Shown: positions 45,228 through 57,278 of the stretch, one piece after another | Layout: the number at the start of each line of letters is the position of its first letter | Position numbering within the stretch: the stretch's first letter is position 1 | Source: Cryptomeria japonica | Taxonomy: Eukaryota; Streptophyta; Pinopsida; Cupressales; Cupressaceae | NCBI RefSeq assembly: GCF_030272615.1 | Contig: NC_081410.1 | Location: forward strand, 259,269,533-259,333,532 | Direction of reading: 5' to 3' | Length of the DNA stretch: 64,000 bases | Notes under the pieces: generated by a model | Told to the model about the DNA's origin: nothing | Database searches by the model: none | Seen by the model: only the letters and a program-made list of their open reading frames with translations | Translations under genes and position numbers: made by a program

Positions 45228-45370
45228 CTAATTATATATATATGTACATATACACATGCAAATATATAAGTATAAATATATACGCATATATCTATATATA
45301 TGCATATGCATATATATACAGATATAAGTACACAGATATATATATGCATATGCAGATATAAGTATGTGTA
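45188..45370. repeat. AT-rich microsatellite (TATA/CATA/TGCA)
   Basis: ATATAC, ATATGC and ATATCT units over about 180 bp, just downstream of the LINE RNase H. Confidence 0.8.
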
Positions 45371-45474
45371 TGCATGAGGCTGAAAATATGAAAATATGAG
45401 ATTAGGGGATGAGTACAAATTAGTACTAAGACCTAGGTGTTATTGCAAGATGCCTCTGACTTCCCATGAATTGA

Positions 45475-45932
45475 CTAATCTAAGCAAACGGGGATGAAGG
45501 ACATGATTTTATTTGTTCCATCTGCCCCTATACTGGCTAGATTATCCACCATTGAGTTAGCTTCTCTCTCTATATATGGTTTATTGTATAATCTAAGAAG
45601 CTATCTAGTAATGATAGAGCTTTGTCCAAAAGGCTTCGAAGTTATCAATTTGGCATTGTTCTGGTTCTAATTGCATTAGTTATAATGGCTGAGTCACCTT
45701 CAATTTCTAATTTGGATATTTTCAATTGCCTACACAGGTTTAATCCTTTTATTAGGCCAAACATTTCTGCAATGTTGTAAGTGCATTGTCCTAAATGTAT
45801 TGATTTTGAACCAATGCAACTACCATTGTCCGAATGTATTATACAACCTGCACCTGCCAACCCTAGGTTTCCACTGGGTGCTCCATTGAAGTTGAGTTTA
45901 TACCACCCATTACTTGGGGGTAACCATTGCAT
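45475..45932 (-). pseudogene. LINE RNase H domain
   Basis: Open from 45932 (MQWLPPSNGWYKLNFNGAPS) through GNLGLAGAGCIIHSDNGSCI, then TYNIAEMFGLIKGLNLCRQL (catalytic Glu) and KLEIEGDSAIITNAI (catalytic Asp). The end, read through stops, is EANSMVDNLASIGADGTN. The first Asp of the NFDGA-type motif is Asn (NFNGA), so the enzyme would be impaired. Plant L1 elements often carry such a domain at the RT C-terminus. Confidence 0.85.
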
Positions 45933-46120
45933 GCTCTCCTCACTGCTCTTTTATCTATGCCTTCCTTCCCGACAAAGGGGGGAATCTTGATCCCCTTCTA
46001 TTTCTTTCTGATAAAGTTGTCCCATTCTATAAATATCTTATCATGTTGTGGTATAGACAAGTTCTTGTTGTTGGTTATTTCAGTGATGGAGGCTTCTATC
46101 TTTTCTATAAGTTTCTCCAC

Positions 46121-46882
46121 CTACATTTTGGTATCCTTAAATATTCTCCTATTCCTCTCCTTCCATATTTCCCAGATGACTATGGATGGATTGTTGATCC
46201 ATAAGTTGTGGGACACATTATTTCTTTTGATGATTGGCCATCCTTTGAACCACTCCATCAGGAAGGGGATAAGAGCACCTGACCATCCTAATTGGGCCAT
46301 CAACCAGTACCATAATTTTCGTGAGTAATTGCAGATTGTAAAGATATGGTCATATGTTTCCTCATTTTACTTACATAGGAGGTAGATTCAAGGCCCTTCG
46401 TAACCTCTAAGTTTAAATTGTTTTGTAGTGAGAACCCTTCCTTGGATTGCAGCCCAGATAAAGAGACCAGCTTTTGGGAGACAAAATTTGTCCCAGCATA
46501 GTATAGTCAGGATGTAATCCTTGAAGACCTTTTCCTCATCGTATATGGTTCTATAGACATTTCTAAAGTTGTACTGCCTGTCCTTAGATTTAGACCATAT
46601 CAGTTCATTTGACCCATGTCTGAAGATTATCCTTCTACAACTGAGTATTTGATGTAGTTCTTGAAATTTGTTATCCATCATGAAAGGATGCATGTCTTTC
46701 CATTTCCACCCAATTGCTGAGTTTGGTTCCACTATTATATATTCCCTTACACAATTACTCCATAGGCTTTTCAATTGTTCCTTTATACTAGTAGTGTCCA
46801 TAAGCTTGTCTATCCGAGGATGTCCCCCCCAAGAGTCTTCCCAAAACAAAGCAGATTTGCCATCGCGAATGTCCCAGGACAA
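46121..46882 (-). pseudogene. LINE zf-RVT (reverse-transcriptase zinc-binding) region
   Basis: 46882-46388: DGKSALFWEDSWGG, LWSNCVREYIIVEPNSAIGW, SKDRQYNFRNVYRTIYDE, then ILCWDKFCLPKAGLFIWAAI and RVLTTKQFKLRGY, the WK...P.K...FAW pattern of the zf-RVT family. The continuation, to 46121, includes GWSGALIPFLMEWFKGWPII and a WEIWKERNRRIFKD motif, also typical. Stops near 46388 and 46310. Confidence 0.8.
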
Positions 46883-47116
46883 GAAGTTGGATATGAGTTT
46901 GCGATATTCCTTTATGAAATTCTAGATTCTCAAACCCTTGGGTGGTTCCATATCCCTGAATACTACCTCCCTATGATTACTCATAAGATACTTGTTCCTA
47001 AGGATTCTGACCCACTTGGATTCTGAGGAGGTGTATAATCTCCATACCAGTTTTTCCCCTAAGGCTTTATTTTTCCAAAGAGTTTCCCTAATCCCTATAC
47101 CCCCATCACATCTCTC

Positions 47117-48868
47117 TCAACATATTTTGTCCCATGCTATCAATTTAAGTTTGTTCCTATCCTCTATGCCTTGCCAATAGAAATTTCTAATTGTTTGAGT
47201 CAATTTCTTGTGGGCTCCTTTGGAAAGTGGGATACATGAAAGTAGGTAGATGGGCATTGCCACCAAGACTATCTTAATAAGTGTTGATCTTCTTGCCCCA
47301 GCCAACCATAAGCCTTTCCAGGAAGATAGCCTTTTCCTAACCTTCTCATTTAAGGGATCCCTGAGTTTATTAGTCCTGATGCCTTTGTCCAAATGCATCC
47401 CTAGATATGTAAATGGTAATTGACCAATTTTGTAACCTAAAAATGATGCAATTCTAGATTCCTCCTGTGTTGTCATGTTAAAAATGAATATTTCAGATTT
47501 TCCCCCATTGACCTTTTCCCCAGATGTTAGCTCATAAGAGTGTAATATTCTCTTTATTTCCTTGGCTTCATTCAACTTACCTTTCCTCAGAATCATTGTA
47601 TCATCAGCAAATTGTTGGTGAGTGCATGGATCTACACCTCTAGTGATTTGGATACCCACAAGCATTCCTGCTCTCTAAGATGCATCAAAGCATCTTCCTA
47701 GGTTTTCAGACATAATAATGAATAAAAATGGAGAGAGTGGGTCTCCCTGCCTCAGGCCCCTATTTGCTCCAAAAAACCCTTTCAGCTTCCCATTCAATAG
47801 GATTGAAAACCTTGGGTTTGAGATGTAGAAATGGATCCAATTTACCCATTGTTTATTAAATCCAAAGGCTCTCATGCAACTACAGAGGAAATACCAATCC
47901 ACTTTGTCATATGCTTTTTTAATATCTAGTTTTATCATCATGTTTGGCTAGCCTTGGGTCTGAATGGAGTGGATAGCTTCCTGAACTATGACCATCCCAT
48001 CCAAAATTGATCTATTGGGAACAAAACCAATTTTCTCTTCTGAGATTATGGCTCACAGTAATTCTTTCAGCCTATTGGCCATAACCTTTGATAATAATTT
48101 ATAAATCATGTTGCACAAAGAAATGGGTCTAAAATATTCCCATTTTGAGGGATCATCCTTTTGTAGGAGTAAATCTATGAAGGTGTTATTGATTTCTTTC
48201 AAGAATTTCTCTGAATTTTGGGTAGATTCCAGGTCATCAATGACCCCATCTCCTAAAATGTGCCAACATTTCTAAAAAACACCTATGGGGAAACCATCTA
48301 GCCCAGGGGCCTTGTCCCCTTGGAATTGGGATAGGGAAGTTTTAACTTCTTCATGGGTGATTTTGGAATTCAACATATGATTGTCATCATTTTTTATTAG
48401 TTTAGGTATATTTTTCAATAAGGCCATATTGTTAAGGAGGTCTAAGTGCTCCCAATTGTTGAGAATATTTTTAAAATACTGGGTTTCATCCTCCACAATT
48501 AGATTTTGTTCCGTAATGGTCTGCCCATCGTCGTTGATGATCTGATTAATTTTGTTTCTTGCCCTTTTTAGTTTGACACTATTATGGAAAAATTTGGTAT
48601 TTTTGTCTCCATCCTCTAGCCAAGTTTCTCTTGATTTTTGTTTTTACAATATCTCTTCCTTGGCCAAAATATCCTCATACTCACATAGAATCTTTTTATA
48701 TGCCTCATATGTTGTTTGGATCATCCCATGTTGCATAACATCATTATTCACAAGTTCCAGTTCCTTTTCAATTCTTATCTTCTCCTTGAAGATGTTTTTG
48801 AATTTCTTTTTATTCCAATCTAGCAGTTTATGTTTAATGTCTTTCAGCTTTGAGACAAGATAGTACAA
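47117..48868 (-). pseudogene. LINE reverse transcriptase
   Basis: Segments in order: coiled lead-in (48868-48644), EVKTSLSQFQGDKAPGLDGF (48350), KLDIKKAYDKVDWYFL (47930), GLRQGDPLSPFLFI, HQQFADDTMIL (catalytic FADD), LTSGEKVNGGKSE, YLGMHLDKG and WKGLWLAGARRSTLIKIVL. This is the full L1 RT motif series, spread over open pieces 48496-48272, 47941-47675 and 47665-47117. Stops include 48640, 48271, 47942 and 47670. Confidence 0.9.
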
Positions 48869-48904
48869 TTTAGATCCAACAAAGACACCTTCATTCCACC
48901 ATTT

Positions 48905-49680
48905 CTAGATATTAGGGAGAAACTCCTCATGTTTGAACCACATCAATTTGAACTTGAATGGGTGCCCAGATATCTTTGCTTCCCCTAATAACTCCAATAG
49001 CACCGGGTAGTGGTCAGAGCCTGACCATGGTAATACAGTGGCTTTTAACTCAGAGTTAAAGTCAAACAGGTCTCCTTTGAAAACAAAATTGTCCAGAGTT
49101 TCAGCAATGTTGCAAAATCCTTTTCTTTTGTTATTCCATGTATGCAAGCCCAACTCAGTCCTGATTTCCAAGAGATTGTTTTCACCTATCCAATTAGCAA
49201 AGTCTCTTTGTGGTTTTTTAATGGACCTTATCCCCACACTTTTGTCTATTGTGTGTAGAATGGTGTTAAAATCACCTCCTATGATGATGTGCTTAGTGTC
49301 TTGATTTCTTAGGAAGCACTCTATTTCTTGCCAAACTACCCTTTTCCTGTCTATTGGGATTGGTCCATAGACATTCAGGATGATAAATTCAAGGTTTAGG
49401 CTGAGAGATCTTACTTTTCCAACCATCCAATTCTGCATTCTGGTGCAGCATGTGAAAGTGATTGAATTTCTTTTCCACATTATTGATAGCCCACCTGAAG
49501 CCCCTATAGAGTCCACCATCTCCACCTGCCACTAGGTAAATTTTCTACTAAAAAATGATCATATCAACCTTTCCCAATTTTGTTTCTTGTAGAATTACTA
49601 GGTCCATAGTAGATTTCATTATACTACGCTTAATAAGGCATTGTTTGTTAGGGGCCACAAGCCCCTAACATTCCATGTTA
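48905..49680 (-). pseudogene. LINE apurinic-like endonuclease
   Basis: The upstream frame carries WNVRGL and then VILQETKLGKVDM (catalytic Glu of QETK), broken by stops near 49545. The open part 49525-48905 has GGLSIMWKRN, ILNVYGPIPIDRK, IIIGGDFNTIL (catalytic Asp/Asn), TWNNKRKG, ETLDNFVF (usually RLDRF) and PWSGSDHYPVLLEL (SDH triad). It makes the target-site nick for LINE integration. Confidence 0.9.
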
Positions 49681-49689
49681 GTATGTTTA

Positions 49690-51100
49690 TTCCATTATGG
49701 TGAGAGGGAGGGACCTTCCCAAATCCATCAAAGTTGTGATTTTGGTTTGCCCCTCCGCTTCCCTATCCATTTTCATCTTGTCTAAAAAATAATTCTGACC
49801 TCTTTTGTTGGCAGTGGATTTTCCATAGTTTGGAATCAATTTATCGCCTACCACCTTGAGGATGCCCCTGTTGCACATATTGTTTTAGTTGTTGTTCACT
49901 GCCAAATTATTTTCTCCTTCTTGCATATTGATAAGTTTTTTTATTATGAATTCTCTCTCTTCTTCTTCATTCAACCCTTCTACAATAGGAGAAGAGTTCT
50001 CCAAATTGGGGAAGTCTAAGGCGTTCTCCTTAGGTGACGCCTAGGTTGAGTTATTGCCCAATGTCTGGGTTCTGGTAGGAGTCTTCTCATACTCTAAATT
50101 GAGATTGGTATTATTGTCTGCCACATCTTCTTGAGCATCATTGTCTACCTCCTCTACAAATTCTTCTACTAGTTTACCCATTATGTTATCGATGGTATTG
50201 CTTAATTCCCTCTAAATTTGATCCTCGTGCCTACATTTGTTATTGTGTTTTGTCTTATTTGGACTATTTGTGGTTCACGGATCTAAGGGAGGAGGGGGGG
50301 TTGCTTAATTATTTTCTTCTTGAGGGTTAGCATTGATGATGAAGCTGCCAATGTCATTATTAAATTGGATGTTAACTCAGTTGCACAACTTTATAGGCTT
50401 GTCCAGTTTTGGAGCTTGAGGTTTTTGTGTGATAGGGTTGATCCTTTTGCAAAAGAATAATTTCTCTGAGATGGGGCCAAGATACCATACCAAAGATAAG
50501 ATATAATTACCATCTACAGTGTTTAGGGATATATTTTTAAATTTTGCATGCTATTATCTACTTCTATTAAAATTTTGATATCAGATTTTTCCGACCAATT
50601 CGCTTCTACTACTATGAATTTGCCTAATTTATCCCCAATTTCTATGAGGATTTTGGCATGCATTAAATCAATAGGAACATTGTGAATTTCAATCCATTTA
50701 GAAGATTTTTTGAATTCAAATATATTAGCATCAAATTTAGAATGCCAGTCAATAAATTTAAAATTTACTCCATTGTAGAAAACAAATTCCTCAAACAATA
50801 GCTTCGTTTTCAGCGATTTCTTATGGCATTTGATATATAGAAAATTATTAGCTAGGGTAGTAATACTTACCTATCCATGGAATGCATCTTTCCACCATTT
50901 AGCAATCTCTGCAAGGGGTTGACCATTTCCACCCCATTTTGCAAAAAGCCCATGCTCTTCATAGTAATTCTTCAACTCTAGTGTGGCACTAGCAGTGGAG
51001 ATTTTGATGCAATCCAGTTTTGGATGTTATCAACTTTGGGACATATTGATTCCTTCTTGCCTCAGGGGCAAAATTATTCATAGAATTATAAGAACTCCTA
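49690..51100 (-). pseudogene. LINE ORF1 with DUF4283 domain
   Basis: Around 50960-50523: PLAEIAKWWKDAFHG, LANNFLYIKCHKKSLKTKLL, FEEFVFYNGVNFKFIDWHSK, KSSKWIEIHNVPIDLMHAKI and IGDKLGKFIVVEA, the DUF4283 pattern of plant L1 ORF1 proteins (nucleic-acid binding). Downstream to 49690 it is acidic and fragmentary. Stops near 50875 and after 50523. Confidence 0.7.
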
Positions 51101-51542
51101 ATCACCGAAGCAAGCTTGGTGACTCTGAAGTTGTGGCATTGTTGTTGCAAGGCTGCTCCTCCAACTCCGGTAGGTTTTATAAAACCCTCTGCATGATTAA
51201 AGTGTTGTTGTGAATTGTATAGGGTCCTTTAAAGGGATTGACATCGGTTTGATGTAGTAGCCCTAGTTCCCAAGGAAATGTGATTTGCCTTTGTAGCGTG
51301 GTTTGAGATCTGAGATGTAATGGGGACTGCCCAAACTTTAGATAAATCCATCAAAACCCTTGCTTCCCTTCTTTCACCTTTAGCCACTCACCTTCTTTTC
51401 ACCATATGCCATGGCTGATTCTGTAAAGGGGGAGCCCTACCGATTATTGAGGGAAACCCTATATCATGCTTGTCGAAACCCCTGTGGTTATGTTGTTCAT
51501 TGAAATGCAGAGCCATGTGTTTTTTTATTTTATTTTTTCAGG
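51101..51542 (-). other. LINE 5' UTR region
   Basis: No gene. On the minus strand it begins CTGAAAAAATAAAATAAAA and leads into ORF1. An internal promoter would be expected here, but no motif can be pointed to. Confidence 0.5.
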
Positions 51543-51557
51543 ATTATGAAGATAATT

Positions 51558-51705
51558 AATTAAATAATAAATATTTAATTAATAGAAGAATAAGACAATG
51601 AATTAAATAAATAAAATTTCAATTTATTTATTTAATAGAAGAATACTCATTAAAGAAATAATAAATATTTATTTAATTAGTCATAGCCATTTTTAGGTGC
51701 ATACA
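51558..51705 (-). repeat. 5' LTR of gypsy E, distal piece
   Basis: Rejoins 42556 after the LINE. The minus strand starts TGTATGCACCTAAAAATGG and is rich in TTAATTAAATAAAT words, like the LTR of element G. The right flank of E is ATATA (51706-51710). Confidence 0.7.
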
Positions 51706-54543
51706 ATATAATGATAAATCCTCTCCATAGTAACCCCAATGATAACAACAACAACAAATTGGAGAGAAAATAAATTAAATTAAATGATAACTGTGAGGCC
51801 CTACCCTGACTCATCCTAGCATTTCAGTGATTTTCATGTTGAGACTATTATGGATGCTTTATTTTTATGCATTATGGATTTAGAACTTATATGATTTCAT
51901 GATTTGGATAACATTGATATATATGGATACTTCATTTCTATGCATTATAGATATAGAACTCTATACGATTCTAGAATAGGATAACTTTGTGATGATGTAT
52001 GTCATTATTGGATTTGCAGGACTTTACTATGATGATAGAAATAGGATGCATGTCTTATGTATGGATCAAAATTATGAGGATTATGATAATTACTTATGTG
52101 GATTTATTTTGATACAAGATATGTTGATTTTGTTTAATGTCAATTGTATGCAGAGTGTTTAACGTGTATTCTTATTCATGTGTTTAATATTTTATGAGGT
52201 TATTTGGAAGTACTAATGTGTAATTGAGATGCACAGGAAAATTATCCATGTGACCATGGAAATATATGGAGAACCAAACCTAGACCTATGTACGTTCGTA
52301 AAGCCAGGGGTTGTCTATTTGGAGAGACAACACCCCGTATGTATTGTATTTCATTTGTAATAGTAAATGATGCATGTGTGTTAAATTTTATTTATTGATT
52401 TATTTAAATCCAACAAGAGACAATTTCAATGTGTAATTTTGTAATGTATTTTATTATGTCACTTGACACATGTGTTGATTTATGTCTTGATTTTTGACTT
52501 GTCTCTTGGAGGGAGTTGTTTCAACCATAGTTTTTTCAAACATTTGAATGTGGTTCTAAATTTTCCTTGGGTAGAGAGTCTTTGGAGTGGTAAACATAGG
52601 TTTGACCCGAAATTTAACTTCAGATGGGTTTATAAGGGGTCAAATGGACTCCTAGGGGTAGTTTAAAGGTGTTTCCTAAAGTCCATAAGGTATACCTATG
52701 GGTTAGGAGTATTTTTAGGCATGTGTCTACTCTCATGTGACTGTTTAGTCACCTCAAAAAGTGGGTTTCCTAAGGTGAGCGAAAATTGAAATTAGAAGGT
52801 GCCATCTAGGTTAGATAACCTTCCTTTTTTATGAGAGATCCTTTTCCACTTTTTCTTACTTTTTCCTTTCTAAGTTTTAGAAACCTGTGAGAACTCTCAC
52901 TGAGGTATTTTTAGGCAAGAATGAAAGATTTTGTTGGTAATCACCCACTCTCCATTTTTGGAGATCATGTAATTTTGAAAAAAACAATTTTGGGAGAATT
53001 TTTGGCTAAGTGTAGAAGGAAGATTTGTGGATTTGGGCTGCTCGTCCTCAAACTAGTTCTAGCAAACCTTTGGGCAGATTGAAGGTTGGTTCATTTTCTT
53101 CTTTTGTTTCTTTTTAAGTTGCATGTTTATGTTGGAAAGATTGTTTGAATGAAAAAGTTGTTGTCTTGTATTTTCTTTTGTAAAAATTATTATGCGAACT
53201 TCCTTTTATTCTTTTATGCATTTTCTATGATTTGGGAGTAACCAAGGCCTTCTACTCTTGGGAGAGTAGGATGGTCTTGTGGGTGGTAGGAGTTTGACAT
53301 CCCTCGAGTGAGAGACTCTCATTTCAGAGCGAACTCAAGGGGTGTATATGTGACCCTTGCTGCATGGCCAGGTTTATGCATTTGGGGGTCATAAGGGGAG
53401 AAAATATGGCTTGAATGCCTTGGGGGGCATAAGGATGTGGGGTTAATGAACTTGTAATATATCTCTATTTGCCATGAGGTGGCTTTGTGATCTACCATTC
53501 TTGCAGTCTCCTCAGGGTATTTGGTCCACTACCACCCGTGTAAAAAAATCACATTTTGTGATGAAGTGTAGCCTTAGTTGGGAAAGTGTTGTTGTATGTT
53601 TTCCCCTTGCTTGTTGTGTTTGCATGCATGTAATTTGTCTAGGGCTTGGTTCTCCAAGCTCGAGGGTGGCTTCTAGCAAACCTAGGCTGGGAGGTGAGCA
53701 CTCCATGGTCAAGCCTTATGATTTATTTGCAGGTTGGTTGGAATGAAAGGAAAAAGTCAAGCTAGGAGTTGTTGTTTTTACTTGGTTTGCAGAAAACGAT
53801 TAAGAAAAGGGATGCTATATTTTCAGTTGCAGGAATGTAAATAGAAAGTTGCATGTTGTATTTACCTTAAAAAGAAAATGTATCTATTTTATTTAAAGTC
53901 CTCATTTAATAGAAATGAGAGACTAGTTGGGTATATCACCCATTTGTATTGTTGGCTATATTGTATTTTAAACACACTTAAAAGAAATGCATTATTTTTA
54001 TTAAGTATTATTTTGTTGCAAAAATGAAATGTTTATCTTGGATTAAGTTCCCTGTAGTTACTGAAATAATATTTGTAGTATGCATGTTAGTTTTGAAAAT
54101 AAAGGTTTATTTTATCTCCTTATGCATATTGAAAAAATGGGAAATGAGTAAGGTGGAAAGCTTGCATGTGAGTAAAAGAAAATTTTGCATTTAGTTCTAA
54201 TTATTTATTTCCAAATACATATCATGGTTTAATAAATTTAAAATGCATATCTCTAAGATTTATTTCAATGATTTCTAGTCTAATATAGCTGCTGCTTAAA
54301 TTTATTTAATTGTGTCATTTTACTTAATTGTAGAAACTAAATCTAAGGTTAATTAGTCTATCTCTAATTTTAGCTACATGGTATTTTAAAAAAAAAAGAA
54401 AATACATTGTTTTAAATCTGAAAATTTTAAATAAATCTGTTTATAAGTTATCCAAGAAATGATCCTAATAAAACAAAAATAAATAAATAAACTTGCTCTT
54501 TTTTTTTAACTGTCGTTATTTGTTAATATCTTGCAAGTTGGTT

Positions 54544-54546
<3 letters not shown>

Positions 54547-54616
<70 letters not shown>

Positions 54617-54617
54617 A

Positions 54618-54672
<55 letters not shown>

Positions 54673-54745
54673 GTATATATATATATAAATATATAAATAA
54701 TATATATATATATATATTATATACCTATATATATATATATTTTTA
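54547..54745. repeat. Compound (AT)n-(GT)n microsatellite
   Basis: (AT)n from 54547 to about 54608, then GT/ATGT units to about 54677, then AT-rich again to 54745. The ORF through it (Tyr/Ile runs) is an artefact. Confidence 0.95.
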
Positions 54746-54798
54746 AATAATATAAATTTTTTTTTTTTTTAAATAAATAAATAACAAAGAAAAAAAAG

Positions 54799-55085
54799 GG
54801 CTCGGCCCCTGCAGAACCCCTGCAGGGCGGCCCTCCTCGCCCAGTGGGTGGCGACCCCCAGCGGCGGCTGCAACTGCCACTGTGGGCCACAACCCACAGT
54901 TTCCCGGCTTCGGCCCCCACTATGGGCGGTGCCCCACAGGGATGGCATAGCCAGGCTGCGGGTTGTGCCTCACAGCAGCGGCCAAGGTCGCCTCTGTGGG
55001 ACACGACCCGTAGGCATGGTTGCGGCCATCCCTGCAGGGAGCCCCCCCCCCGAGACCTTCCCTCCATGGCCGCACCTCCATTAAA
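54799..55085. other. GC-rich island in AT-rich surroundings
   Basis: About 290 bp of strongly GC-rich sequence with repeats of CTGCAGGG, GTGGG(A/C)CAC and CGGCC words, directly after a T-run and A-rich tract. Open on both strands, but no frame has family features. Probably part of a U3/R region of an unrecognised LTR. Confidence 0.5.
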
Positions 55086-55355
55086 ACTCTGCCATGCCTT
55101 CGGCCTCCTCCCTGCAACAAAACAAAAATATGAAACCCTAACCTGAATTGGATTAGGGTATTTCGAAATTATAAAAGTAATAAAGAAAGAATGTAAAATG
55201 AAAGGGCATTTTTATAATATTTTAAATTAGGTTTCATGGGTGTTTTTTTAATAATAATGTTTGTTTTAGAATAAATATCCTCATAAATAAATATATAGGC
55301 GTTTAATGAAAATATATATACATCTAACTTAGTTTTAATTGATTTTAGTTAATCA

Positions 55356-56872
55356 TGATAGTTCTAATACTTAATGTTAAGTACAGATGGCAAGCTAATA
55401 AGATGAGAGGGGGGGTGAATCATACAAACTTAATCTTCTCTAAAAACATCAAATTCAACCTCGGTAACATATACTTCAGTAATAAAACCAAAAATGCTAA
55501 ACATGCAAACTCAAAAGCATATAAACATCATAACACCAAATTTAACGTGGAAACCCAAATAGGGAAAAACCATTGTGGGATTTCGGACCCACTAAGAAAT
55601 ATACTCTTCTAGAGTATGCTCGGTTAAAAGAAAATCCTGTTAAAGATTACAAACACATTGCTAGATGTGACCCGGTTAAGGGATTTCCCTCAGATCTGTT
55701 AGGATCTTCACCTTGTTAGAAGTGACCTTGTTAAAGGATTTTAAACACTCAATCAAAATGTCACCTTGCTAGAGGGTTTTACAAATAAGACTATTAAGTC
55801 CACTCGGTTAAGAGATTTTCTGTCACTTTACAAAATAATAGTAATAAAAATCTATCTGCAACTTCACATCTGAAATGCTAAAGTAGATTCTTATTTGCTC
55901 AATACAATATAGACATAGAACTAATATTGTCCATCTGCTGGGCTCTATACTCTGTTATTCAAAAACAGGTCTTCAAGCTTCAGTGCTCGGTAATCATTAT
56001 GTAGCATCCATGTGCATACACTTGCCCTCATGCATTGTTTATCAATGGTTCCTTATTTATAAACAATAGCTAACTGCTTAATCTCCTTGATCACATTTCC
56101 CATGATCAATCATGGCCATCAGATCTTCAAACTTTGACTAGGTTCAATGTATCCTTCGATCTAAAAATGTTTTACCCTGTCTTGGAACTTGCATACATTT
56201 CTTGGAACTTGTGCTAGGGTATTGCGGTTCAATCTAAGATGTAGATCTTCTTGTCGATTTTCCTTTGCCATAGATTCTTTAACAAACTTCATTCACGACA
56301 TACCAATCACTTAATCATAGCAAGCTCATCAGCTTCCTTCATTAAATAATGCATGTAATCATTTAATGCATTCTGTTATTACTCGGTTGCAACTTGATAA
56401 ATACTAAACTTCACTCGGTAGACATACCACCTTCATTAATCGATAGTGGCAACCTTAGGGTTTACCGACTAGGTTCCTTAGGGTTTACCAACTAGGTTCT
56501 TTGCTCGGTAACATAGTGTAGTATTAACCTTACAATCAATAACATATGTATGATATCAAAACAATCTAAACACCATGATCTCATCATTGTCTATCTCGGT
56601 AATGGTTGCCCATTGAATAACTTATTTCTCCCCTTATTCATCATATTCTTTCTGTGTCTTTTACCGACATCTTTATACTCATCAAATCATACTTCTTAAG
56701 ATATAGCAACATCATACTGAATTAGAAAATCAATTTCTTGACATCAATGACAAAATAATAATATTAAGACAATAAAGCATCCTTGATCAGTTATATCCAT
56801 AATCATCAACAACCTTCTCAACATCCTTATTGAAATGCCAACAATCTCTCCTTATCTATTATAATGCCAACA
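55356..56872 (-). repeat. 3' LTR of element H (1517 bp)
   Basis: Plus-strand TGATAGTTCTAATACTT to ATAATGCCAACA. Hairpins at 55575-55579/55588-55592 and 55601-55607/55611-55617. The right end holds two copies of GCCAACAATCTCTCC: one inside the LTR near 56837, one at the LTR/PPT border. Confidence 0.9.
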
Positions 56873-56890
56873 ATCTCTCCCTTTGACATT
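56873..56890 (-). promoter_or_regulatory. Polypurine tract of element H
   Basis: Minus strand TCAAAGGGAGAGAT next to the LTR end; a variant of the C and B tract. Confidence 0.7.
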
Positions 56891-57278
56891 GATGGCAAAA
56901 CCAATTGATTTGACCTAATTGATTCAGATTGCTGTGAAATTTTGAAATGCTGAAATGCTCTCCTCTTGTCATAAGAATTCTCCCCCATACATTAGTCTTC
57001 TCCTCTTTTCTCTTCAATCTTGTTTTTCTTCAATCTTCTCCCCCTTTGACAACAATGCCAAAAAGTAAAGAACTAAAACATAATTTCTTCCTGTATGAAG
57101 TGATTTCCTGCTTTTGTGTGTCAACTTAGTCTTGGTCAGAGCATTTTGTCTTCAAATTTTGTTCCCTATATTTGTTTCCTGCACACCTTTAGAAAACCTC
57201 ATAAAGTGTGTAAATCAACATCAAATCCTTAAAAGATATTCTGTAGAGTCATCGAATTGATGCTTTCACCGAACTCAG

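Larger units (their letters stand above)
42557..51542 (-). mobile_element. L1-type LINE, about 9 kb, 15-bp TSD
   Basis: Flanked by perfect direct repeats ATTATGAAGATAATT (42542-42556 and 51543-51557). A T-run at 42557-42564 on the plus strand is the poly(A) tail of a minus-strand element. Order: 5' UTR, ORF1 (DUF4283), endonuclease, RT, zf-RVT, RNase H, and a long 3' region of about 2.9 kb. The ORFs are broken by many stops. It lies in the 5' LTR of gypsy E. The length is large for a plant L1 and comes from the 3' region. Confidence 0.9.
5323..51705 (-). mobile_element. Ty3/gypsy element E, heavily interrupted
   Basis: Minus-strand pieces join into one gypsy element once the nested insertions are removed: 5' LTR (51705-51558 plus 42556-41606), primer site, leader, Gag (39034-38471, 36764-36235, 21443-20401), protease (19060-18676), linker, RT, RNase H and integrase (10324-5691). 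Each break falls in the middle of a recognisable protein, and the flanks rejoin in frame or nearly so. Examples are VPSTYH across insertion G and the QIWRQL segment across insertion C. The 3' LTR is not in the window. Own length is about 10.8 kb, normal for Tat-type gypsy elements; that lineage is suggested by the protease form and RNase H but is not proven. Confidence 0.85.
51706..55355. other. Unclassified repeat-like DNA between gypsy E and copia H
   Basis: About 3.6 kb with no supported gene. A possible LTR start TGTGAGGCCCTACCC is at 51794, and long U3-like AT-rich sequence follows. The 90-codon plus-strand ORF at 53474-53746 has no family features. It contains the microsatellite at 54547-54745 and the GC island at 54799-55085. 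Copia H is inserted at the right edge after AATCA. Confidence 0.4.

Noticed and set aside
53474-53746. 90-codon plus-strand ORF with possible signal-like stretch
   Set aside because: No family features. A 66-codon ORF lies opposite it. The surrounding DNA looks like repeat.
54531-54746. ORF of Tyr/Ile/Val runs
   Set aside because: It is the translation of an AT/GT microsatellite.
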